NCBI GenBank assembly: GCA_000697335.1
Contig: JNEM01009725.1
Coordinates: 1 to 22,132, forward strand
Direction: 5' to 3'
DNA from: Conidiobolus incongruus B7586
Lineage: Eukaryota > Entomophthoromycota > Entomophthoromycetes > Entomophthorales > Conidiobolaceae
Length of the DNA: 22,132 nt
The notes beneath the pieces were generated by a model that did no database searches, had not been told where the DNA came from, and saw only the letters and a list, made by a program, of their open reading frames with translations. The position numbers and the translations under genes are program-made. Each line of letters starts with the position of its first letter. The first letter of the stretch is position 1. Shown one piece after another: positions 12,076 to 22,132 of this stretch.

Positions 12076-12200
12076 ACGTCTGAAATGAATTAAATATAGG
12101 TTAATTACAAGCCAAAAACAGAATTCCAATCCAATACCAAACAACCATAAAGTATATTGTAATAATTATCTATTTACATTTAATATAAAAAATAATCAAA

Positions 12201-15200
12201 ATGGTTGAGCCTTTCATCCTTAACGAAGAACTCACGGCGTTTCAAGATCAGGCAATTTTACTTGATGATGAATATAATTTGTTGAATTACAGTGATAGAG
12301 AATGGGAAACTTGGTTCAATGGTAAATATTTTAAATATTAGATTTGGGTTCAAATGATCAATATCTAGTTAGAGCTCAGTGATAACTTTGAAGAAAATCC
12401 TACCAATATTATTCAATCTCATTTATTTCAAAAGTTGAAGTATTGTTTGAAGTAATTATAAATAATTTTTTGAAGTAACTGTGTATTAATATAATTATAG
12501 AGTCTTTAATGATTTACCACATAAAATAGCTTATAGGATATCGGATATTATTTTGACAGGTATATTCATGCATTACATAATATTAATCGATTTTTTAACA
12601 GTAGTTTGGTAGGATTCAATACCTTTGTGAATTATACCGAAGAAGATATTGAAGCTAATAACGGTCCATTCGACGAACAGAAACAAGCTTTTGACATGTA
12701 TGGATTTTTCATTTATTCTTGGGTTTACTTAATCAACTCCCAGCTAGAATTAGAAGAACTCACTAAAGCCAAAGTAATTCATTTTAAAACGTATTTTATA
12801 GTTTTTATATTGAACACTTTCTATAATAGACAAAGTCAAAACCATCCAAATTCTCCAATAAAAAACATGATAATGCTTCACATAATCTCACACAAATTCG
12901 AATCCCTTTAATGAAAGCTGTATTTAATTCTTTGAAATTGAATTTGAAGAAAATTTATCCTACATCACATGAATTAGAATCTTATGCCGGGTAATTTATA
13001 TATCATAATAACACTACAATTTTTATTTACATTTTTTAGAATGTTCACCAAGCTTATGTTCCAAGTATTATCAAATACTGATAACTTAAAGGATCAGGAG
13101 TTATGTCAATTGACATATGAAATTCTCGCTTACTCTGCCAAACATTATAACCAAAACTTTGGTATGAATTAAATTTTGTTAATAGTTTAGTATTATATTA
13201 ATGATCATTAATAGGCATTCAAACTTCTATTTTACAGAATCTCCAGTACTATGATCAATTCAGCGATAGTATGGCTGAAATATTGGGAATATGTTGTAAT
13301 CAATATGAGCACACTAGCCTTGCTGAAGACATTTTGAAAGAAATCAGTGAAAAGGATTTTACGGCTAGTGATAAGATTGGCCCAAAATCCTTCTCAAAGT
13401 TCTTAGTTAGATTGTGTGAATTAAATTATAAAATATTGATGAAGCAAATGCATAGTTTGATTAAACATATTGATAGCGAGGTATATATGCTTTGATTAAT
13501 TTAATATATTAGTTGTTTACAATTTATAATTTAGGCTTATCAAATGAGAAATGGTCTTATTGAAATTATCGGTATGCTTATCAATCAATTGTCTCAATTA
13601 GATTTTACAGAAAACCTTCAAGTCCAAATTGATCACTTTTTCGACGTTATTGAGGAGAGATTTCGAGATAACAACTCTTTGGTACGTTCCAAGTTATTAC
13701 AAGTTGTTGCAAAGATTGCTGAGTAAGAAATATTAAAAATTATTAATAACAATTCATTAACTTTTATCAAATAGATGTAAAGCCAAATTTCCTAAAAGAA
13801 GAATTAACCTTATCTATCATATCATTGGTCGTTTGGAGGATAAAAGTAGCTTGACTCGTAAAAACGCTATTAAAGCACTTTCGAATTTCTTGACTACTCA
13901 TCCTTTTTCTATGGATGGTGGTGAATTATCCAAGGAATTTTTCCAAAAGAAGCATGATCAAATCAAGCAACGTTTAGAGGTAATTTTTTCTGTTATGTAG
14001 TAAAATATTCTTTTGAATATTTAATCAATTACAACTTTTTAATCGTAATCTAATGATTCTATTTAGGAACTTCAAAACACTGTAATGCAAGAACGTCCAC
14101 CTCATCTAGAAGTATCATCTTTGAATATCAATCCTGAGGAAGCGCCACCTAATGATCCTGTGGATTTAGCTGGACCCGAATTCACCGAATTATCATTAAA
14201 GCAGAAATATTATAGTGATGGTTTACTGTTTATTGATCAAATATGTTCAGCAATCCCTATCTTGGCCCAACTTTTAAATTCAACCTATAAGCAAGAAACT
14301 TTGGAAGCGATGGATTTTTTCGTATTGGCTTATCAATACAAGATTGAGGATGCTATTGTATTTTATTATGTCAAATTTGTTTTTGTTCATATAATCTAAT
14401 TCTAAATTTAGATTGGTGTTAAGAAAATGATTCATTTGGTATGGACTAAAGATAACACAGACGAAGGAAAGAGTATCAGAAAACATTTAGTAGATTGTAT
14501 ATATAGAATATACTTTACCATTCCTCTTGCTACTGATCACAAATCTACTGTTAACGGAATTGTCAGAAACCTAATTAGGTAAACTCAACGTACATACCAT
14601 ATAAATGAATAGAGCCTGATTTATTATAATTATTTAGTTTAACTTATAAAGCCACACTAGCTGATTTGACATCTCTCGAAGAATTATTAATTGCCATGAC
14701 TGAAGCAGGACATATTGAACCAGATGTCGTTAACAAACTATGGAACGTTTATGGTAGTTATTTATTTTCAAAGCAACATCATTATTTTACTCAATTTCCT
14801 CTAGGTCACACTAAAACCGACATTCCAAGGCCTCAACGAAGAGGAGCAATTATTATTCTTGGTATGATTGGACACGCCATTCCATCCATGATTAGCCAAA
14901 ACATCGGAATTATGATGAAGATTGGTTTAGGTGAATACGGAAAGGTAATTCAATTAAATAAAGGTCCTAGTCAATAACTGACAAACTCATAGGAGGATTT
15001 AGAGCTGGCCAAATATACCTGTATAGCACTACAATGTATTGGAGGTACTAGAAAACGTGTCAAAGGTATTGCCATATATAATATTCTATTTCCAGCTCTT
15101 AACATGTTTTAGGAAATACCAATATATCTCACAGTAAGCGTCTTCCAATGTCCGATCCCTTGTTTGATCAATTAAAAACCATGTTTGAATTGGATAATGA

Positions 15201-16752
15201 TTTAGTTACATGGTATTCAATATAGTATTGTATATAATATTATATGATCTAATTTTTTTTAGGTTTAGTATGGCTGAACAAATTATCAATGTCATTTATA
15301 ATTTAGGTCTAAGACCAGATATATTATGTCAAGAAATCATTCTTATGTATATTGAAAAAGCTCGTAATGCTCAGAGATTTGAAAACGATAAAACATTATC
15401 TGATCCTTGGCCATTGTCTCAATTAATATTTATCGTTGGTCATGTTGCGATCAAGCATATTGTATTTCTAGAAGTTGTTGAATCAGAATTGAAGAAAAAA
15501 GGAGCTAACAAAAGTAAGAGGATGATAATTTATATATAATGTAATTACTTATAGATGATTAGGTCTTCACGAAGACGAATTTGAACATGTTACAGGAACT
15601 GCTGAAGATGAAATTGTAGAAATCATGGGTCGTATTCGTGACAGAGAATTATTATATTCTCCAGATGCTCTTTTAGCCAAATTCGGTCCAATTGTTGTTG
15701 AAATAGCAGCAAACAACAAAGTTTATACAGTAAGTGTTTCAGTTATAAAACTATTATATTTTATATTGATAAATTGGTTTTAGGATTCTATGCTTCAAAT
15801 CTCTGCTACTCTTACAATGGCTAAATTCATGTGTGTTAGTAGTATATATTGTGAGGAAAACCTCCAATTACTATTGACTATTCTTCAAAAATCTAAGAAT
15901 CATATTATTCGTAGCAATATTATTATCGCACTTGGTGATATTGCAGTATGCTCTAATATCCTGATTGGTGATAATATGTCATACCTTTATCGAAGGTTAA
16001 GAGACCCTGAATCTACTGTCAAGAAAAACTCTTTAATGGTACTTACTCACTTAATTTTGAACGGTATGATCAAAGTCAAAGGTCAATTGGGCGAAATGGC
16101 CAAATGTCTACAAGATGAAGATCCAAGGATTTCTGATCTAGCCAAGCTCTTCTTTACAGAATTGGCCAGTAAAGATAATGCAGTATATAATAATTTACCA
16201 GATATGATCTCCCACCTTTCTACTGGACAAGATTCCGTTGATGAGACGACCTTTCACAAAATTATGAAGTTCTTATTTGACTTCATTAAAGAAAAAGAAA
16301 AGCAGTGTGAATCAGTTGTCGAAAAATTATGTCAAAGATTTAGAAATAGTGACGATCCTCGCAATTGGAGAGATATTGCCTACTGCTTAAATCTAATACC
16401 CTATAAATCTGAAAGATCATTTAAGAAATTAATTGAAGGGTTCGGATTTTATCAAGACAAATTACATGAAGATAAAGTTTTCAATCATTTTAATGATATT
16501 ATTGCTAAGGTAATTACATAGCTATTTTTAAATATTATCATTTTGATTAATGTTTAATAGGCTCGTCAACAAATTTGGCAACGAAATGAAGCTAAAATGA
16601 TCATTGATGAACTCGAAGAAAATATTAATAAGGTCAGACAAGGTGATAATAGTATGTTAGTCGACAATGAATATCCTCAACCTATAAATGATAATGAAGA
16701 TGAAATGGAAGTAGATGAGTCACCAGATGATCCGATGGATACTACTGACTGA
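12201..16752 (+). CDS. CND1: Condensin complex subunit 1 (NCAPD2/Ycs4/Cnd1), 18 exons
   Basis: Predicted 1211 aa, near yeast Ycs4 (about 1180) and shorter than human NCAPD2 (about 1400). It is the HEAT-repeat regulatory subunit of condensin, needed for mitotic chromosome compaction. Exons: 12201-12321, 12373-12451, 12501-12559, 12613-12773, 12830-12990, 13040-13161, 13215-13480, 13535-13722, 13775-13979, 14067-14357, 14412-14578, 14638-14944, 14993-15065, 15113-15212, 15263-15513, 15563-15729, 15784-16509, 16561-16752. All 17 introns are GT-AG, 47-59 nt except one of 87, and keep frame. The N-terminal condensin domain is in exons 1-7. The signature C-terminal HEAT block begins at about residue 907 (DSMLQISATLTMAKFMCVSS; then RSNIIIALGDIAVCSN and LRDPESTVKKNSLMVLTHLI). 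The last 50 residues are an acidic tail with one SP site (ESPDD). The ATG at 12201 has AAA before it and no upstream in-frame alternative. Confidence 0.95.
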
Positions 16753-17120
16753 ATCATTTCATCACAATACCTTTAACTTTAATTCATTTTCAATACTACC
16801 ATTAATTTTATATCATATTGCTAATGCTTGATAATTATTAATTACTTGTGAAATATATATATCGTTGATATTTATTCGTTCGATATTCTAGATATTAAAT
16901 ATTATATTGTGTTCTATTTTTAACTGAATATTTAAAATATTTCTTGTTTAATATTAAATATTTAAATTGCAGAAAATCTATATAACTACTTTTGCTAACA
17001 ACACTTTATTTCGTTACAGTAAAAAATATATTCGGAATTTGTTTTATTAAAAATAAGAAGTATATTATCAAAATATGATTAAAGTTTATTTTATAATTAC
17101 ATAAAACTAGCAATAGTGAA
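16753..17120. other. Convergent 3' spacer between CND1 and POT1-like
   Basis: This compact AT-rich spacer of 368 bases lies between two convergent stop codons and should carry both 3' ends. I see no coding segment, RNA gene or repeat beyond short AT palindromes. Confidence 0.65.
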
Positions 17121-20093
17121 TCATTTGGACTGAATTAATTTTATAAGCCGAAATACTTTAACATTGTCCTTTTCCCAAATGGGATTCGATAAAGAATAAG
17201 CATCAAAAGGTTTTGAAGCCAATTGACATAACTTTTTCCTAATGGTAGTTGACAGTTCCTGCTTATTGGTATCATTTCTATTTTATAAATTGTTAGATAA
17301 TATATAATAATAACTAATAAATTATTACCCATTGAGTATAGTGTCAAAAATGTTCACCTAAAGGTTTAGTGGTTAGATTGATTTTAAAATTATGTAATAT
17401 GATTACCGATAGTTCATGAGAAATTAAAAATTTGATCGGTTGTTTAGGTTTGACATTAATAGTTTGACAATTAAAAAACATGACTAATTTTAATTCCATT
17501 ACTTGCTGACAACTTTTACAAATCCACTTTGGACCCATGAGACTACTATTATTCGTATTTTTAATAATACAAGACTGAATAACAAAATCTTCACTAGATC
17601 GAAATCAGACAAAATTGTTGGAGAATGAACTCAATTGAGATATACCTGTTCCAGCACTCTGAAGAACAAACCAAACGAAGCATTTTGTCAATCGAGTGAG
17701 GACGAACATCCATTAATTTGACATGATATTTGATTAAATCATCCTGCTATACAATCAATGATTAGAACAATATCTAAATAATATAAAATATCAGCTCACC
17801 TTTACACTAACTGAGGTATCTGTAAATATGATATGATCTATTCATTTCTAAGATGATTCAATATTTACACAATTAACTAAATTTTACCTTCATTGGGGAT
17901 AGAAATATGAGATAATGATTGATAAACGTTAGCTTTAGTATTTAGTGGATTTGGAGTACTTGGGCCAGAATTTTGTATGTTTGATTGTAGATTAGTATCT
18001 TGATTCAAAACACAGAAGCCTACAGCATCTGATTTAGACTCTGTTTTATCAGTTGTAACTTTGCTAGCATCAGATTGGATATCAAATCCTTCATCTTCCA
18101 TAATCCTCGCTTCATGATCGCGAATATTGAGATATTGGGGAGTATATTGATTCATAAAATATTTCTTCTTCCTAGTTAAAAATGTCGAATTTAATTCTAA
18201 AGCTATCATCAGGAATAATTTGATTACTTGACTAATTCTTTATAGTGCACATTTTCACTATCAGGAATTGGATCAAAATCCAACTTCTTTACATTATTTT
18301 GACCGGAGATAACGGAAAAAGATCTCAAATGCAACTCGAGACCATTTTTGTAGTTGCTTTCTGCTTTCAAACCTCTGAATTGAAGAATTTCGGATTTCGG
18401 ATTTGTTCTCAATACTTCATTGATGAGAGGCGCTGAATCATCCCAACAAGTTAAATGAATGCAACTTGATTGGTTTAAAGGAATTCCGTTTTCAAAAGTA
18501 TGGGGTTGATTCCTGTTATAATGTACTTTAGATTAAATAATGCTCATAAAAAGGTATTTTTTGGATTTACTTTAACATAGGATTTTCCGTAAAATCTGTA
18601 CATAATAAAGTAAGTCTATCAGGTCTCGAATCAAACTTTTTTAAAACCTAATTATAACAAGAGGAAATTAACATCTTATAATCCGATATTAAAAATGAAA
18701 ATACCAATAAAACCATGTCATAATAATCATTGAATTGTAAATCTTGGACTCGGCCGAATTTAACTTCTCTAATCGTTTCATTTGAAGGAATTGAATTTAA
18801 GGAACTGCTCTTTAATACTTGATTCATCCTCCTAGACAAAATATATTTAATTAACAAATTAAATAAATAAATAATAATAATTTACCTTACGATTCCCTTG
18901 CATTCAACATGGGTTGGATTGATTACTGTACTAGTGTTAGAGAATTGGAAATGAGGTCTAGTTCCATTAATAATCAACTCTAAATTATTTCGTTTGTCTA
19001 ATTTTGCTTTGACCATGCTAAAGTGAAAGAAACTGAAATTTGGACTGTTTAATACTTGAGCTATCTGGTCATCCCAAACGGTCAATTTTAAAAAGTAATT
19101 CCCTTTTAATTGTTTTGATTGTGGCAATTCAACAGTGTAATTACTGTAAATAAATATGAGTATATATTTTAACTGCTGAATAAGTGATTACTATATTACC
19201 TCAGATTGTCACCACAAGAATAGTCAGTGATGAGAAATTGGGAGCGGTTGCCATATCTATTATCATGTCTGACAACCTAAATGATTTTAAGTATGAAATG
19301 AATATAATTGTATTTGATTTACCTGTGCAATAATTTGAATAGTTTGACCCGGTTGGATTTCTGCTAACGTATTAGGTCGTTCATAAATTGAAGACAGAAC
19401 AATTGAATTAATCGATTGGCTGTCCGTTTGATCATCTGAAAATATTTGGTGATTTGGTTCAGATTTATCAGGTTGATTCACAGAGGTAGAAGTATTAGCT
19501 GTTTGACTCAAGTCAGTTTGTTTCCTCTTTTTAGGCACGGGTTCAGTATCAACGCTATCTGAAGATTGAGTAGGATGAGATTTGATTTTAGAATTTTCCT
19601 TGACACGATAGACCAACTTCATGAATTTTGGGTATTTTAAAATATCTTGACTACTATACACTTTATAGGGATTGGAACCACTCATTAAACCGATAAATTT
19701 TCCACCTATATCGACTTGAAACTAATGATTTACTCGATTAATATTTTTGTATTAAACCCATAGAAATATGTTATTTACTTGGATATTTTTAATAATGACT
19801 AATTGAAAATTCTGTGAAATTGGAGGACATAATAATCCCTCATTATTGATAAAATAATTAATTTCAACTTCGCCTTCAATGTCTCTTAATTTAAATCGAA
19901 ATTTATCACCTAATAACATTTATTATTTTTTTCATAAAATTAAATATATAACTATAATACCTATTAAAAAATGGTTACAAAAATCAACTACAACACCAAT
20001 TATAGTATAATTTTTTAAAGGTTCAATCTGAGAAAGTGGTTGGAATTGTTGTACTTTTGTTAAATCTTCAAGTTTTATATTTGGTGTCTCCAT
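17121..20093 (-). CDS. POT1: POT1-like telomere single-strand DNA-binding protein, 13 exons, apparent frame break near the 3' end
   Basis: POT1 binds the telomeric 3' overhang in shelterin. Exons on the minus strand: 20093-19961, 19909-19779, 19721-19323, 19276-19200, 19143-18886, 18831-18705, 18647-18571, 18512-18228, 18171-17888, 17819-17800, 17746-17646, 17593-17329, 17277-17121; introns 46-68 nt, frame kept up to exon 12. OB1 (residues about 25-110): GVVVDF, then FKLRDIEGEVEINYF. OB2 (about 205-335): FLITDYS, LKLTVWDD, and a K-D-NN-E-G strand as in fission yeast Pot1. A similar third OB (about 345-495): LTLLCTDFTENP and IHLTCWDDSAPL. After a polar linker, a C-terminal OB has C624/C628 and C656/C659, like the POT1/RPA70 zinc site. 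As read, the protein stops at 17344 (713 aa) in exon 12. The conserved continuation (HFDTILNG, then LSTTIRKKL, FDAYSLSN, VFRLIKL) lies one base out of frame and ends at 17121 (about 770 aa). Confidence 0.85.
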
Positions 20094-21139
20094 ATTTTAA
20101 TTTGAATTTACAACGTAAAACAAATCTAAAATTTAATGAATGACGCGATTTAAATAAATTATATAATGTAAACGATAATTAAAATTATGGGATGTTCCTT
20201 TTGATCAAAACATTATTTTTTTCAATTTTGTTTAATATTTTAAACAGATATAAGCTAAATGATTACTTTATAACTCAACCTTTATACATAATACACATTA
20301 AATATTTATATTTTGAGGCTTATATATAGATACTTTAATCATTCACTTAAAGTTATCATTATCCAACTCAAGCTCATTAAACAAAAAGAACTTGGCCTTC
20401 ATTGTGATAACTACGTTATCTTAATAAATGTATTTTAAAAGTATTGAATATACCTAATTATTATTATTATTTAATTAGATTCTTGAAGTTATGTAAATAT
20501 TAACAGTTTTGGGAATCATTATTATAAAATATTCATATTATACTTTCCATAATAACATTAGTTTTTTCATAGCTAGGCCCTCAAATACAGATTCATCTTA
20601 TTCTATAACACTATTCCATTATTTCAAAACAACTAGAGAATATTTAAATTTTTTTGGAAGTTTAAATTTACTTCATTAAAAATAAGTTGTATTAATGCTG
20701 AAATATTAAAAATTGTGCAAAATATTTAATATTGTTGAAAATCAAGGATTAATTAATTATATTGATATTATCACACGTATATTAATTCAAGTTTATTTAA
20801 ATTCGATATTTTGAAATATTTTATATTTTAGAAACCATATAAAAATATAAAACCAAAAAGATATAATTTGTATGGAATCGATAAATTTTGATATGATCCT
20901 TGGGTTAGTATTATTATTAATAAAATTTAATATTTGCTATTATCAAAGATTGATTTTACTTGAAAATAATCAAAGTGACATGTATTATTATATTTTTTTG
21001 AATCAGTTGTAAATATTAACCAAGAATGATTAAATTAGATAATTATAGGAGAATAAAATCGATTAATATAATATTGAACCAAAAATAGGATATTAAATGT
21101 AATTAAATTGAAAGCAATATATTTGATCAAATAGAAAAA
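20094..21139. other. Spacer between POT1-like promoter and aminopeptidase 3' end
   Basis: An AT-rich region of about 1 kb between two minus-strand genes. It contains the POT1 upstream region and the aminopeptidase 3' UTR. I see no gene, RNA or repeat array in it. Confidence 0.6.
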
Positions 21140-22132
21140 TTACAATTTGGGAGTGTGAATAGAGTTTCTGATTAACTCAATGAAAGTTCTGGTGGGACGA
21201 CCACTCATGCCCTTGGTCAAGTAGCCAGATTCACCAGTGGTTTCCATAACACCAGCAATATCCAAGTGAGCATATCTTAAACCAAATGATGAGTCTTCAT
21301 TCCAGTCATTAACAGCCTTTTCGTCCTTGTTTTCAGGCTTGGGTAAGAATTCTCTCATGAAAGCGGCAGCAATACAAGAACCACCATAACGATCACCAAT
21401 ATTGGCTAAATCAGCAACGCTGGTGCGAACGAGAGAGCTTGGTAGCTAGGGTGGAAAGGCATTCTCCAGAAAGGATCACCAGATTGCTTACCAGCCTTTT
21501 CAATTTCTTGCCACAGAGAATCGTCAGTAGAGAAAGCAGCAGCATATACATCGCCAAGGGCAATGCAAATAGCACCGGTAAGAGTAGCAACAGTCATAAC
21601 GGTATGAGGTTGATAAGTGGTGGTGGTGTAGTAGAGAGCATCAGCCATGACTAAACGACCTTCAGCATCAGTGTTCAAAACTTCAATAGACTTTCCATTC
21701 ATGGCAGTGACAACATCACCAGGCTTGGTTGCACGACCATTGGGCATATTTTCACTGAGAGCAACAACACAAGTGACGTTGACAGGGAGCTTGAGTTCAG
21801 CAACAGCTAAAGTGGCAGCAAGAGAGGTAGCAGCACCACCCATATCACCCTTCATAGCATGCATACCAGCAGAAGGCTTGAGGGAGATACCCCCGGTATC
21901 AAAAGTAATACCCTTACCAACAAATGCAATGGGTTTTTGGTCAGCAGGACCTCCACGATAGTGAACTTCAACCAAACGAGGTTCTTGATCAGAGCCAGCA
22001 GCAACTGAAAGGAAAGATCCCATCTTCTTTTCCTTGATCCATTCTAATCCTCTAACTTGAACTTCAACATTTTCCAAACCTTTGGCGAATTGCTCAACTT
22101 GTTCGGCAAAGATAGTAGGAGTAAGTTGGTTA
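21140..22132 (-). CDS. Leucyl aminopeptidase, M17 family, 3' part, with apparent frame break
   Basis: C-terminal catalytic half of a cytosolic M17 metallo-aminopeptidase, which removes N-terminal residues with two metal ions. The gene enters at the right window edge in frame (NQLTPTIFAEQV), so the N-terminal domain is missing. The GKGITFDTGG motif gives the catalytic lysine and first metal aspartate; ISLK, then MKGDMGGAA, then NTDAEGRL supply the remaining metal ligands and arginine. Their spacing (K, +5 D, +12 K, +23 D, +82 D, +84 E, +86 R) equals bovine LAP K250, D255, K262, D273, D332, E334, R336. Reading stops at 21406 after MPFHPSYQ, while the conserved continuation (VADLANIGDRYGGS, MREF, HLDIAGVM, KGMSGRPTRTFIEL) lies in another frame down to 21140. 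The switch is at a CT run (21431-21437). The piece has no intron and is clearly richer in G/C than its neighbours, suggesting high expression. Confidence 0.93.
21431..21437 (-). repeat. CT dinucleotide run at the aminopeptidase frame break
   Basis: CTCTCTC on the minus strand sits exactly where the reading frame must change. One CT unit fewer would give QALVRTSVADL, matching the residue spacing of E. coli PepA in this region; one extra base would also restore frame but makes the segment one residue longer. Confidence 0.7.

Larger units (their letters stand above)
9663..12200. other. Long divergent spacer between TSR1 and CND1
   Basis: This is the largest gene-poor region of the window (2.5 kb) and lies between two divergent starts, so it includes both promoters. 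It contains a palindromic AAT/ATT tract at 10503-10548, a short hairpin at 12056-12075, and less AT-biased patches at about 10690-10980, 11190-11340 and 11470-11680. The longest open frame is 84 codons (10719-10973, minus), rich in K, N, R and S with no family I recognise; I do not call it a gene. No tRNA, transposon end or target-site duplication was found. Confidence 0.55.

Noticed and set aside
9662-12200. Transposon or viral relic in the long spacer
   Set aside because: I searched by eye for terminal repeats, integrase/transposase or reverse transcriptase motifs and target duplications and found none.
17141-17347. Alternative end for POT1 through the overlapping minus-strand frame
   Set aside because: Splicing from the GTGAAC site after CCTTTAG would join this frame without a frame break. 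Its product (NCQLPLGKSY, LILYRIPFGK) does not resemble POT1 ends, whereas the other frame matches the conserved DAY and VFRL elements.
21439-21961. Plus-strand open frames opposite the aminopeptidase
   Set aside because: They are shadow frames of the conserved, more G/C-rich M17 coding strand.

Overview
The window is a nuclear segment of a very AT-rich, intron-dense eukaryote, most likely an early-diverging (non-Dikarya) fungus. It has canonical GT-AG introns of mostly 46-60 nt with GTAATT/GTAAAT-type donors and TTAG/ATAG acceptors, A at position -3 of every start codon, and spacers far richer in A/T than the exons. A MIC26/27-type cristae gene suggests an opisthokont and argues against the equally AT-rich, crista-less anaerobic gut fungi. 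An entomophthoroid or other zoopagomycete-like fungus would fit, but that is inference.

Layout: (1) 746-1702, minus, MICOS subunit MIC26/27, five exons. (2) 2056-2128, plus, tRNA-Arg(ACG). (3) 3158-5937, plus, a ten-exon HEAT-type protein of 778 aa whose C-terminus resembles the beta subunit of AP-5. (4) 7040-9662, minus, TSR1, 40S ribosome assembly factor, five exons, 799 aa. (5) 12201-16752, plus, condensin subunit 1 (CND1/NCAPD2/Ycs4), 18 exons, 1211 aa. (6) 17121-20093, minus, POT1-like telomere single-strand binding protein, 13 exons, with four apparent OB folds and a one-base break of frame near the 3' end. (7) 21140-22132, minus, 3' part of an M17 leucyl aminopeptidase, cut by the window edge and carrying a frame break in a CT run.

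The genes are unrelated housekeeping functions (mitochondrial inner membrane, translation, endosomal trafficking, ribosome assembly, chromosome condensation, telomere protection, peptide turnover). Pairs are divergent (MIC26/27 with AP-5 beta-like; TSR1 with CND1) or convergent (AP-5 beta-like with TSR1; CND1 with POT1). No operon, mobile element, viral relic or CRISPR array was seen. The most useful points for a second look are the POT1 domain architecture, the two apparent frame breaks in conserved genes, and the candidate AP-5 subunit in a fungal-looking genome.
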